Source of the DNA: Ovis canadensis
Lineage: Eukaryota; Chordata; Mammalia; Artiodactyla; Bovidae
Direction of reading: 5' to 3'
Length of the DNA: 64,000 bases
Assembly (NCBI RefSeq): GCF_042477335.2
Contig: NC_091256.1
Location: 39,338,001 to 39,402,000 of the forward strand
The notes under the pieces are model-generated. The model worked only from the letters and a program-made list of their open reading frames with translations. It made no database searches and was not told where the DNA came from. Below are positions 24,513-34,740 of the stretch, in pieces (position 1 is the first letter of the stretch; each line of letters opens with the position of its first letter). A program made the translations under genes and the position numbers.

Positions 24513-25049
24513 CCTCCTGGCTGCTTTTGAAACAGGAAACCAATTCTTGTAGAAATGTTTTGGCATCTGTGGCTCCCTTTTATGTTGTTTTTATTTTTCT
24601 CTGTTTGTTTCATTCTTTGCTAGTTATTTTGCTGACTTGCTCCATTAATATTGGTTTCTCCAGGGTTCTGTCCTTGATGTCGTCTTATCACTTCTGGATC
24701 AGTCCATTAAGTCCAGTACTGCCTGTATGTCTGTTTCCAGTTTTGAACCTTTAGCTCATATTTTTCTTTTGGCTTCCTGACTAGGTCTGAGTTGAGCATT
24801 TTTCCTCCTCTACTTCGTAAGGTTAGCCTGTCTAGAATGGAAGTCCTCATCGCTTATCAAACTGGTTTCTCCTGCTTCCTGTCTTTAATTACACTGTCAT
24901 CTACCTGCTCAGAACCTGGGAATCATTTTTGGTTCCTTCCTTTCCCTTATTCTCATTTACTATTCCTTCATTTGAAAAACTTGTATTTTGATCCTCTGAT
25001 AAGTTCCATATGCTTTGCTGGGCATTTGTGAATTATTGATTCAAGGTCT

Positions 25050-25460
25050 CATCTCATTTCCTGTGGTGAACCCTCCATCTTCATTGCATTAACCCCTTAA
25101 GGCTTCGTTGTCGCTTCCCTGGACTAGTAGCTCTGTGTCCCTGCTTCCAGTTCGTCCTTCAGTTGTCCCACCAGAGTGATTTCTAAAAATGCAAATTGGG
25201 TTCTTACTACCCTGCTTAACAATCTTCAGTGGCTTCTCATCACTCATAATGTAAACCCCACCCTCACATCCCCGCTAATCTCTGTCTTTTTTGTGTTCCT
25301 TAAGGGCTCCTTTAATATGCCATGCAGTCTTAGGCCTCTGAGCTTTTGAACAAGCCTGTCTCCATCTTTGCAGTGTTGAATCCCACCCCTGCCCCAGTGT
25401 GACAAGCCAGCTGCTTATATTTCAAAACCTACCTCAGAAGGACTGCTTCATTTCTTGTTT
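25050..25460 (-). mobile_element. L2-like LINE relic
   Basis: Phrases such as 'gtgatttctaaaaatgcaaattgg', 'cttactaccctgcttaacaatcttcagtggcttctcatc' follow the order of an old L2-type 3' end. Strand and limits are uncertain. Confidence 0.4.
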
Positions 25461-25844
25461 TTATTTCTGCCTCTTTTTGTGCTGTTTCACAATTTTTTTA
25501 AAAAAAATCACTTTTGACTTTTAATAGGTTGTGGGCTTCAAAATAACAAGAATAGATGAGTGATAGTCTTACTGTGTTTGTAGTGACTAGTCCTTACCCA
25601 AAGGGTACTTAGCAAACATTTCTTTTAATGGATTAACTCTTTTAAAAATCTCATAGTGACTTTAAAAATGACTTTTGGTCATATCTTTTACTGTATTTGT
25701 ATTCAGGGTTTCATTATGAGGTTGCATGAAGTCAGATCTTTTTAAATTAGTATCATATCTTCTAAGAACCTATTGAGTTTGGTGAATGTGAAATGCAAAA
25801 AAGGAGTAAATTGAGCTGTTGTGTGCTAAACCTAGGTTGAGATT

Positions 25845-26045
25845 TGAATCCTAGCTTAGCAATCTAACAGCATTTTAGTCTTGGGGAAAGTCAGGCCAAA
25901 AGTTTGGCTTTGGGAGCCTTAATCTATGAAGTGCCATAGTAATAGTCTGCTCACCTAATTGGGTTGTTGTACAAAGTAAATGAAATATGTGGAAGTGCTT
26001 AGCACTAGTGCCTGCCACTTAGTAGGTTCAATAAATGTCTACTTG
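25845..26045 (+). mobile_element. MIR SINE in SRP9 intron 2
   Basis: 'tttgaatcctagc' at the start and 'gtgcttagcactagtgcctgccacttagtaggttcaataaatg' at the end are the ordered MIR blocks. Confidence 0.75.
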
Positions 26046-26638
26046 AATCCTGAGCATTCACATTGAGAAAAATGTTACTTGTGATTGTCACGGAGTGGAT
26101 AGATACATCTACTGCAGAGAAATTGGTATGTTCTGCTTTAAAAGTAGAGGAAAATGCAGAATTGAATTCAATACAAAAGACTTTACCTCCAAATGATAAC
26201 TTTTGGCCTCTGGTAATGATTAAATATAGATAAAGATCCATGGTAAGCAATACTGGAAAGAACTTTAACATTAATGATTTCCGTGATAAGATCTAAGTAT
26301 GAAGGATACTTTTTGTTCCCTTTCTTAAAATTACTGGTAATTAGTCCTTATCTAGAAGGGACCAAAGATAGAATCACATCCATCATACTAAACGATAAAT
26401 GTGTGAACCAACGCCAATGAAAAAATCTCTTTTCTAATGATTTTTAAAGAAAAGTTTGTATACTTCCCTCAGTAATTCATTTTAATGGCTTAGAAAACTC
26501 TTCTTAGACTTTATTGTCTTAGAGCTTTGACACTTTTATAGTCCTATTTATGCATCTTTTGTTTCTAATTCCATGTCTGATTTATAATACTGTTTTCTTT
26601 GGACCTCTTCTATGTCAAACTGTAGTGAGAAGGTATAT

Positions 26639-26735
26639 GTTCTCCTGTAGTACATATACTAAAATTGAAACTCTGGAGATGATTATGGCCGCTTTATAAG
26701 ATTGTTAGACAGATTTGTACAATGTGTGAACTTTT
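26639..26735 (+). pseudogene. U6 snRNA pseudogene (degraded)
   Basis: Collinear with U6: a G-T-CTC start, then TACATATACTAAAATTG (U6 has CACATATACTAAAATTGGAAC), then GAGATGATTATGGCC (U6 has GAGAAGATTAGCATGGCC), then ACAGATTTGTACAATGTGTGAAC against the U6 3' part. Many substitutions, including in the ACAGAGA region, so it cannot be functional. No proximal Pol III promoter elements were recognised upstream. Confidence 0.6.
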
Positions 26736-26819
26736 CTAAGTAAGTGGTTTGAGGGCTGTATGAATTCAAATCAGTTGCGCGTTGTCAACCACAAATTGGC
26801 ACTTGCCCTCTACCTCTAC

Positions 26820-27255
26820 AAGGATTAAATCATGTGCTGCTGCAGCTGCTGACCTCTAGCACCCCTTGAAGGAGCCCAGGATGGAGAGCAGAAATGAGGC
26901 ACACTCTGCTCCCCGAAACCTGGCAGGACAGGTCTTCCAATAGTTAGATATTCTCAGGAGCTGATTTTCTGAGCCCAGTTCTTACATCTCCTCGTATCTA
27001 GAAAAGCACTAAAATCTTTCATGGTGATGACTGTTTCTCATGACAAGCAGAAGCGTCACGAGACCAGCAGAAACTTTCTAAGAAATAAGCATGCTTGATT
27101 GCATGTACTCCCCCCTCCACCAGGATTGCATGTATACTGTTCTTCTCCTTTATGTCTTTGGAATAGTCTTGCAGAGCTGTTTGAGGTGCTGTCTCCTGAG
27201 CTGCAGTCCTCGTACTGCCCCAAATAAAACTTTCAACTCACAACTCTGATGTGTG
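26820..27255 (+). mobile_element. LTR-like element in SRP9 intron 2
   Basis: Ends with a poly(A)-signal segment typical of an LTR R region ('ccccaaataaaactttcaactcacaactctg') followed by a T run. The 5' part ('ctgctgacctctagcacccc') is consistent with U3. No coding retroviral sequence nearby, so probably a solo LTR. Boundaries are approximate and the family is not assigned. Confidence 0.45.
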
Positions 27256-28010
27256 GTTTTTTTAAGTTGACAGCACGATCAGGTTGAACTCCAAATCAGT
27301 TTAAGTTGATGAATATTACTGCAGGATTGCAAAGTTCCCATTGCTTAAAACTCATATGAATCCATAAGATGGGCTGAAGAAAAATGGATTTGTGTTACAA
27401 AATGAGACTGCCAGCTTTAAATTTAATAATTTGGAAGATTTTAGATGAAGAATTGAATGTAAAGCAAGGAAGAGTTTGAATTGGTTTAAAAGTTATAAAT
27501 AATACCAGAAATCAAGGTTGAACAAATTTATCTAACTTGATGTAGGTAGCAACCAGCAGTAAGCAAGGAATTCCTGATTTTTAAAAGATTAACATTAACC
27601 ATATACTTCCCATTTCATAAACAGAGAAAGAGATCCTAAAATGTATATGCTTTTCCCACTATAACTATAGAATCATTTATAACCAGATCCCCGGGAGAAA
27701 ACACCTGATTCCAGCCTTTAATTTTTCTCATCAGACCATGGCAGAATTTGATTACATTAGTCTACTGATCATTTTTGAGATGCTTTGAATAGAGTTCACT
27801 TTGTTTTTTGTCCATACCAGTGGCATTTTAAATATTATACTAAACTTAAGGAATGTAATTGTGGGAACCTGGAAACGTGAATGATCTCTGGAGGAAGTAA
27901 AGCAAAACAGTGGTAGGGAAAGACTCAGATTTTTACCCAAGAATATGTTTGCTACGTTGTTAGTAATGTAGTTTTGCATAGTTAATGTGTGCTTTTAAAA
28001 TTCCTGACAG

Positions 28011-28130
28011 TGTTTGGTGTATAGAACAGACCAAGCTCAAGATGTAAAGAAGATTGAGAAATTCCACAGTCAACTAATGCGACTTATGGTGGCCAAGGAA
28101 TCCCGCAGTGTTGCCATGGAAACGGACTGA
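28011..28130 (+). CDS. SRP9: SRP9 coding exon 3 (residues 48-86) and stop
   Basis: Encodes [18 protein letters not shown], then [21 protein letters not shown] and a TGA at 28128-28130. This is the last beta-strand and the long C-terminal amphipathic helix that packs against SRP14. The total of 24 + 23 + 39 = 86 residues equals the usual mammalian SRP9 length. The tail (SRSVAMETD) differs from my memory of the human one (ARNVTMETE) only at positions outside the core fold. The acceptor is CCTGACAG|TGT after a T-rich tract. No disabling change is seen, so the gene is probably functional. A human isoform with a different C-terminus is known; no matching alternative exon was sought in detail. Confidence 0.96.
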   Translation, partial: CLVYRTDQAQDVKKIEKFHSQLMRLMVAKESRSVAMETD

Positions 28131-28398
28131 ATGGTTTGAAATGAAGACTGTTATGTTCTTAGGAAGTAAATATCTTTTGAATTTGGAAAAGTATTGGGAG
28201 AGAAAATACTTTATGTAACTAAGTGGGCTGTTCAGAAGCCAAGAGATCATTTTTTTTGTACTTTGTTTTTTAATGTTTACTTTAGAGAGCCAGGAATGTA
28301 AATGCTTTCAGTTAGAAAGCCTCTATTTATTTTTTGGAGATTGAGCAAGAAATGCGTCTATCTTGGAAACTTTTTGTAGATTACTTGGTGTTAAGCAA

Positions 28399-28404
28399 AA
28401 TAAA
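28399..28404 (+). terminator. SRP9: Proximal poly(A) signal (AATAAA)
   Basis: AATAAA 269 bp after the stop codon, followed by a TG-rich stretch ('gttaagtttgtatc'). Use would give a short 3' UTR form. Confidence 0.6.
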
Positions 28405-29201
28405 TAATTACTCACTGTTAAGTTTGTATCAGTAACTTGAAAATGAGATTAAGAAAAGCCAGTTCTTCCTTAAATTTAGTTAATCTGTGTTTAAAAGAAA
28501 ATTGAATATAATTGTTTTGCTAGATTGATGTATTTTTTTCGGAGCATAAATTTGTGCTGTTGATGACCAGCAAATATAAAATAAGGTAACTGGAATTAAC
28601 TGTGCACAGCAATGTAGCTGATTATATATAGTAGTGTAGTCTCAATTATATCTAAAAATAATTATGCAAACAAGTATGCTTTACCTTAAACTTTACAAAT
28701 TTAAGCTATATTTTTAAATATAAGGGATTCATATTATCGTAAACTTGTTGAGCAAAGACTGACTTTGAATCTAATTTTCAGTGCTCTGAAACATCTGCAG
28801 TTACTTTAAATGCATGAACAGAATGATCACTAATGGATTGAAATCACCATATTACAGAAATATTTGCCACATATTTGCCATCTATCTTTTCTCAGAAGGG
28901 CTAAAGATTATTTGAACTGTTAAATTTTTGCATACCTCTATGATACCCCAGCCCGTTTCTGTCTTTACTTAACCAAGGTATTGAGCATGACTGTCACAAC
29001 TGTTTCCTTTAAACCAGAAACATGACATTATTTGCCATTTATCTTATATTTGCAATTAATTTTACCAACCTAAATATAATGTTATATGTTGATTCCTACA
29101 TTGAAATATTTTTTGTTTGGAATTCGTTGTGTTGACCAGCGTTTCAACATGTAAGGTTCCATTAACTATATGAATTTGGGCATGTTTCAGAGAGGTCAGT
29201 A

Positions 29202-29207
29202 AATAAA
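29202..29207 (+). terminator. SRP9: Distal poly(A) signal (AATAAA)
   Basis: AATAAA 1072 bp after the stop codon, with a GT-rich element ('tgtgtattatgttt') just downstream. Confidence 0.65.
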
Positions 29208-29289
29208 ATATTACATAAATGTGTATTATGTTTCAACTTCTTAAGAATAATTGATTTCTTGACTGGGATATTCTATATTAGTTTAGACT

Positions 29290-29730
29290 AAAGTGAGCCT
29301 AATTATGCTGTATGTACGTTTTACTTGTTTCTTCGTACTTTTATTACTCAGCTTTCTGTGTTATGGCATTTGTTTCCCCCCTGCCCCCCGCCCCGCCACT
29401 GTTTCTCACAGTTGTATTACAAAAGAACCATACTAGCTTTCTCAAGTCTCCTATTGATAGACGTTTGGTTGTTTCCAGTCTTTTGCTGTTAGGATGCTGC
29501 ACTGAATATACACATGAGTTGTATATGTGTACATTAAATTACTACAAATAAAGTTGGTGAATCAAAGGCCATATGTATTTCTAATTTTAATAGATACTGT
29601 CAAATCGCTTTACGCGAAGATTGTCCCATTTTGCATGCCCAGCAGAAATGCAGGAGAATGCTGTTTTTTCACAACATTGCCGCACAAAAGCACAAATTCC
29701 GGGGTTTTGGCATTCTGACGCATAAAACAC
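29290..29730 (-). mobile_element. Ancient L1M 3' region, antisense
   Basis: Ordered phrases of old L1 3' ends ('gatagacgtttggttgtttccag', 'aggatgctgcactgaata', 'gtgaatcaaaggccatatg'). The AATAAA at 29547 is inside it and is not assigned to SRP9. Confidence 0.55.
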
Positions 29731-29860
29731 TGTTGTTGTTCAGTCGCTAAGTTGTGTCCAGCTCTTTTGCCACCCCGTGGACTATAGCCCACCAAGCTCC
29801 TCTGTCCATGGTATTTCCCAGGCAAGAATGCTAGAGTGAGTTGCCATTTCCGTCTCCAGG
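29731..29860 (-). mobile_element. BovA SINE fragment, antisense
   Basis: 'gttgttgttcagtcgctaagttgtgtcc' through 'gtgagttgccatttccgtctcc'. The tRNA-derived head is absent. Confidence 0.85.
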
Positions 29861-29897
29861 GCGTTTTGTTTTCTTGAGTAAGAAAAGTAACATCAGG

Positions 29898-30108
29898 GAC
29901 TTCTCTGGTGGTCCAGTGGTCAGGAGTCCATCTTGTACTGCAAGGGATGTGAATACGATCCCTGGTCAGGGACTAGGATCCCACATGCTGCAGGGCAACT
30001 AAGCCTGTGAGCCACAACTAGAGAGTCTGTGCACTGTGATGAAAGATCCTGCATGGCTCACAGAAAATCCTGTGTGCCGCAACTAAGGCCCAGCACAGCC
30101 AAATATTT
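29898..30108 (+). mobile_element. CHR-type SINE
   Basis: 'gacttctctggtggtccagtggtc' head and a tail with 'ccgcaactaaggcccagcacagcc'. Perfect 17-bp target-site duplication AGAAAAGTAACATCAGG at 29881-29897 and 30109-30125, the longest in the window. Confidence 0.96.
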
Positions 30109-30295
30109 AGAAAAGTAACATCAGGTAATGTAGGGGTTCTTTGGGTTTTGGCGTTTTCCCGCCCATAATAGGATAACTGGAGGGTTTTTTGGCCTCTGTC
30201 TTTCTCATTTAAATCTTCTTTTTAATACTACTCTATGAAGATAACCTGGAAGGGGAGGGACATAGGTTTGAATTCTTTGAATCCTTGTAACTTGT

Positions 30296-30505
30296 AGCAG
30301 TGATTAAGAGCAGAAGTTCCAAGGCAGACTGTGTTGCAATCTTGGCTCCCCTACTTCTACTTCCTAGTTCTGTGGGTTTTGAGAGGATATTTCTCCAAGC
30401 CTCCATTTTCTTCTCTGGAAATTGGGCTGAAAGCAGTATTCATAGGGCTTTGAGGATTAAATGGCTTAATCTACTTCAAGTCCTTGGCACATTGCCTGGA
30501 ATCCT
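30296..30505 (+). mobile_element. MIR SINE
   Basis: 'gtgattaagagcagaagttcc', 'tctccaagcctccattttcttctctggaaattgggc' and 'gaggattaaatgg' are in MIR order. Confidence 0.75.
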
Positions 30506-30901
30506 ACTGTTACGGTTGTTATTTTCCAGTAGAATAGGTATAAGTAGCCAGCTCTTAAGTTTTCTCATTTTAATTGAATAGTTATTTATAAGTTAACATC
30601 TGCCTTTTCTACCAAGCTGTGTCTACTATCAAATGCTATTTTTGGCAGATGGGAATTAAAACAAGATTGTCTCCATGGAGAGTGTTTTTATGTAGTGGGG
30701 GAAACTGAAATCTTAAATCTAAGACATGTTCATTTGTACCTACACAAAATTATTAAGAGAACTAACTAATGGTGAAAATATTAAGTCTCTCAAAGACCGT
30801 ATAATAATAAAACTCCAAATTATATATTCTGAAAGTCACAGTGCTGTATACTGTTTTTTCTTTTATCAGGAGGTATTTCTGGATACTATAATCACACTTT
30901 T
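30506..30901. other. Intergenic, no feature
   Basis: AT-rich unassigned sequence, with no gene or confident repeat. Confidence 0.45.
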
Positions 30902-30916
30902 CATGGACTAATTTTT

Positions 30917-31034
30917 TATTTTTTAAATCATCCTGTGTGGCTTGTGGGATCTTAGTTCCCCACCCAGGGATCAAACCCAGGACCCTGGCAGTGAGAGCCC
31001 CACATCCTAACCACTGGACTGCCAGGGGATTTCC
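30917..31034 (-). mobile_element. CHR-type SINE, antisense
   Basis: 'ggcttgtgggatcttagttcccc' to 'aaccactggactgccagg'. Target-site duplication CATGGACTAATTTTT (30902-30916) and CATGGATTAATTTTT (31035-31049), one mismatch. Confidence 0.92.
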
Positions 31035-31049
31035 CATGGATTAATTTTT

Positions 31050-31640
31050 AGCAAACTGTTTTGTGATGTATTTAATCAAATGTTACTGATCCTAAAGTAA
31101 TCCAAATGTGCTTATCATAGTAATTAACATTCTAGGTACAGTTAGCAGTTCAAATAATTTCATTTTGTTCTCTTCTTAGGAAGACCCACTCTCCTTGGAG
31201 CACATAGCATTGCTGGAGTGTTAAGCATTGCTGGAGTGTTAAGAAGCATTGCTGGCTACATGTGTTCTCTGTTATAAAGGGCTGGCTTTTCCCTTCTCCC
31301 TAGCCTGTCAATGTTTTGTCTTAAAAATATAAAATCTGTTAGTCAGAGCTCTAAGTGATTAGAGGCTGTATTGGCAGCATTTTATAGTTGGTATCTTCTG
31401 TTACCCTTAGAAAAATCTAACACTAGTAACAGTATGATGGTAATAGTCTTGAAAGTACAGTTGACCCTTCAACAACATGAGTTTGAACTGCATGGGTCCA
31501 CTTATATGCCAGTTCCTTTCATAAATACATAATACAGTAATATACAATCTGCAGTTGGTTGGAATTAAGTTCTGGAGGGCTGGCAACAAAGTTAAAATTG
31601 GATTTTCTACTGCAGGGAGTGTCAGCACTCCTAACCCTTA
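31050..31640. other. Intergenic, with a small tandem repeat
   Basis: No gene. An 18-bp tandem (AGCATTGCTGGAGTGTTA) occurs twice at 31206-31241, followed by a partial third copy. The part at about 31455-31590 resembles a common old repeat ('acagttgacccttcaacaacatgagtttgaactgcatggg'), family not assigned. Confidence 0.5.
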
Positions 31641-31650
31641 CATTCATTAC

Positions 31651-32562
31651 TCAGTTCAGTTCAGTCGCTCAGTCGTGTCCAATTCTGCGACCCCATGAAC
31701 CGCAGCACACCAGGCTTCCCTGTCCATCACCAACTCCCGGAGTTCACCCAAACCCATGTCCATTGAGTTGGTGATGCCATCCAACCATCTCATCCTCTAT
31801 CATCCCTTCTCCTCCTGCCCCCAATCCCTCCCAGCATCAGAGTCTTTTCCAGTGAGTCAGCTCTTCACATGAGGTGGCCAAAGTATTGGAATTTCAGCTT
31901 CAACATTAGTCCCTCCAATGAACACCCAGGACTGATCTCCTTTAGGATGGACTGGTTGGATCTGCTTGCACTCCAAGGGACTCTCAAGAGTCTTTTCCAA
32001 CACCACAGTTCAAAAGCATCAGTTCTTCGGCACTCAGCTTTCTTTATAGTTCAACTTACATCCATACATGACTACTGGAAAAACCATAGCCTTGACTAGA
32101 TGGACCTTTGTTGGCAAAGTAATGTCTCTGCTTTTTAATATGCTGTCTAGGTTGATCATTACTTTCCTTCCAAGGAGTAAGCGTCTTTTAATTTCATGGC
32201 TGCAGTCACCATCTGCAGTGATTTTGGAGCCCAGAAAAATAAAATCTGACACTGTTTCCACTGTTTCCCCATCTATTTATTTCCCGTATGATGGGACTGG
32301 ATGCCATGATCTTAGTTTTCTGAATGTTGAGTTTTAAGCCAGCTTTTTCACTCTCCTCTTTCATCAAGGGGCTCTTTAGTTCTTCTGCACTTTCTGCCAT
32401 AAGGGTGGTGTCATCTGCATATCTGAGGTTATTGATATTTCTCTCAGCAATCTTGATTCCAGCTTGTGCTTCCTCCAGCCCAGCGTTTCTCATGATGTAC
32501 TCTGCATATAAGTTAAATAAGCAGGGTGACATACAGCCTTGACGTACTCCTTTTCCTATTTG
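31651..32562 (-). mobile_element. BovB LINE fragment, antisense
   Basis: CAGTT-repeat tail at 31651, then the ORF2 C-terminal region in reverse. It reaches further 5' than most copies here and includes the RT YADD motif (minus-strand frame 32206-32532 with [15 protein letters not shown]). Frameshifts split it into several frames. Confidence 0.93.
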
Positions 32563-32616
32563 TTCATTGTTTAAGGGTAACTGTATTCTAAAACTAATTT
32601 TAAATGAGTTAAATAT

Positions 32617-32780
32617 GGGACTTCCCTGGTGGTCCAGTGGTTAAGATTTCGCCTCCCAACTCAGGGAGTGCATGTTCAGTCCTGTTGTGGGAGCTAAGAT
32701 CTCATATGCCTCTGGCCAAAAATCCAAAATGTAAAACAGAAACAATATTGTAACAAATTAAATAAAAACTTTAAAAATGG
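32617..32780 (+). mobile_element. CHR-type SINE, diverged
   Basis: 'gggacttccctggtggtccagtggttaag' head and an A-rich tail with AATTAAATAAAA. Confidence 0.82.
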
Positions 32781-32969
32781 TCCACATCAAAAACAAAAAA
32801 AGAAATGAATTGCCCAAGAACAGTAAAGTTTCTGCCTACTAAGAATGAAAGAAAACCAAATCCCCAAGTAACATTTTATTGCTTCCTTATTTTTTTCCCT
32901 GTTTTTCCTCTTTAAGTAAAAAATACCTTGTGGTAATGGTAATATAGTATTTAGTATTATTTCCTTTAA

Positions 32970-33118
32970 AAATATTCAGGAGTGGGATGGGAGAAGGAGA
33001 TGGAAGGGAGGTTCAAGAGGGAGGGGACATGTATACCTATGGCTGATTCATGTTGATGTTTGACAGAAAATAAAATTCTGTAATGCAATTATCCTTCAAT
33101 TAAAAAATAATACTTTAA
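32970..33118 (+). mobile_element. L1 3' terminus
   Basis: 'tatacctatggctgattcatgttgatgtttgacag' to 'caattatccttcaattaaaa', the same 3' end as seen at 8690-8790. Very short, 5'-truncated. Confidence 0.85.
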
Positions 33119-33138
33119 AAAATAAATACTCCCCTAGC

Positions 33139-33357
33139 TGGGCTTCACAGGTGGCACAAGTGGTAAAGAATCCACCTGCCAGTGCAGGTGGTGCAAGAAA
33201 TACAGGTTTGATCCCTGGGTCAGGAAGATCCCCTGGAGAAGGAAATAGCAACCCACTGGAGTATGCTTGCCTGGAGAATTCCATGGAAAGAGGAGTCTGG
33301 TGGGCTCAGTCCATGAGGTCGCAAAGAGTCGGACATGACTGAGCACACAGGCACACA
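33139..33357 (+). mobile_element. Bov-tA SINE
   Basis: Complete head (TGGGCTTCACAGGTGGC..., GATCCCTGGGTCAGG) and body, ending in a CACA tail after GGACATGACTGAGC. The CACA tail continues to about 33357. Confidence 0.9.
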
Positions 33358-34195
33358 CATTCATGTAGTTTTGCAGTTAAAGTTTATGATAGCATGAGAA
33401 GAAAGAAAAATATTTCATTCTTTCTTGCATTAGAAGTAGTAATTGGCTGGTTCCAGAGAAAGATGGTATAAGCACACTCCACCTTGGCTCTTCCGCTGAA
33501 TCCAGCTGTGAATACACAGACCATCTGTTTGAGGACTCTGAAAAGAGGTGGATTGGGCAGGAAGACCAGCAGGTGAAGTACCATTGAACCAGGGATGATT
33601 GATTCTTATCAATCTTCCCCCTGGGGATATCCCCCAGCACATTGAATTCAGTCCCCCACTGCATTGAATTCAACGTACTGGAAACCTAGAAGTGAGTACT
33701 CGGTTGCAGACCAGAGTGTCAGAAACCTTTAGGTCTGGCCCAAGAAGTAGAAGGGTGCTTATATTTGGAGAGAGTGCAGAGATCCTTTTTCTTTTTTCCA
33801 TCTTTTCTTTGTCCTCTTACAGCACACCCCCAAGCAATCCCATGGTGGTGACAGCGTGAACTACCTGCAGTGAAGCCAGTAGGAGCCAAAACTCAGGGAG
33901 ATAGCCCTTCCTTTCCATACAGCTTTGTTTCCCAGAGGTTGGAACCAACCTTCATTTTTTTCTCTTTGTTCTCTATTTGCTTGGCTCTGGATACAGATGA
34001 TGATAGGGAAAGTTCACATGGTAGCTAACCTCAGTCTTTTGGCCAGACAGTGAATAGAAGGAACCAGAACGTACCAGGGAGACCATAGAGAAGGAACTAA
34101 AAATAAATGACCCCATCAAACTGTTTATATAGTTCTCAGTCTACCCCCAGTGTGCATATGTGTATGGATCTGATTCTTTTTAGCATGTTAAAAAC
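33358..34195. other. Unassigned sequence
   Basis: No gene seen. A 22-bp unit (TCCCCCA..CATTGAATTCA) is repeated in tandem at 33630-33673. Could be internal sequence of the adjacent LTR element or old intergenic DNA; I cannot tell. Confidence 0.4.
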
Positions 34196-34199
34196 TTGG

Positions 34200-34740
34200 A
34201 AACTGAGTATGAAGGGGGAAACAGAACAGGCTCTTATCTTGAGAGCAGGACTCCATCTTGGGCCGGACTGTGGACTTTGAGCTATATGCCCAGTATCTGG
34301 AAATGACATACCAACTGGAAAACCAGACCCCCGAAAGGAAGAGCCCCAGGTCTCATACCTAGACTCTCCCTTGCCTAAAAGAGTACCCTAATTATCTGTG
34401 TAACAGAATAGTATCATCCATTCTATTATGTGTATTGGGGTATGACCACAGGCCTATTGATAATTGTCCACTGTTAACTACCTAGGCTTAAGGCATATGA
34501 ATCATGGGTTAACTTTGATTGTATCTTTTTTTTTTCCTTTGTTCAGACCAGTTTCAGGGAATTTGGGGAGGTGGGTTTGAGCAAGTACACTTAAGAGTAT
34601 ATAAGGTTTTCACAAAAACGGTTGGGGTCCTTGGCTAAGAGGAGACTGCCTTGGGCCTGCCGGTGTAATAAACTGCACACCACTATCTGCATTGTCTTTC
34701 AGAGTGAGTTTGTTTCCCGGAACGTGTGGCTACAACAAAT
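34200..34740 (+). mobile_element. Retroviral LTR (endogenous), sense
   Basis: LTR-like order: a CTTAAGAGTATATAAGG promoter-type TATA near 34595, then a start region, 'ggctaagaggagactgc', then a poly(A) signal in TGTAATAAACTGCAC (34664-34678) and a U5-like end with CTACAACA. It matches the element at 52000-52545 in this order. No gag, pol or env sequence follows, so probably solo. Boundaries approximate. Confidence 0.75.

Larger units (their letters stand above)
23816..28010 (+). other. SRP9: SRP9 intron 2
   Basis: A 4.2-kb phase-0 intron, holding a CHR-type SINE, an L2-like stretch, a MIR, a U6 snRNA pseudogene and an LTR-like element. 27260-28010 is AT-rich with no recognised feature until the T-rich acceptor tract before 28011. 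Confidence 0.85.
18820..29225 (+). other. SRP9: SRP9 transcription unit (approximate)
   Basis: Estimated gene span from the YY1-marked start region to just past the distal poly(A) signal at 29202. There are three coding exons and two introns (19008-23746 and 23816-28010), both phase 0 with GT..AG ends: the donors read AAG|GTAAAT and GTT|GTAAGT, and the acceptors TTTCAG|GCC and GACAG|TGT. Intact introns argue against a processed pseudogene. SRP9 is a ubiquitous component, and the CpG-island, TATA-less promoter fits that. The ends are inferred, not measured. Confidence 0.85.
28131..29225 (+). other. SRP9: SRP9 3' UTR
   Basis: AT-rich, without recognisable transposons, following the SRP9 stop. 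A length of about 1.07 kb to the distal signal fits the long form of the human mRNA as I remember it. Sequence past 29290 becomes an old antisense L1, so the mRNA probably ends before that. Confidence 0.7.

Noticed and set aside
29547-29552. AATAAA as the SRP9 poly(A) signal
   Set aside because: It lies inside an antisense old L1, beyond a better-placed signal at 29202.
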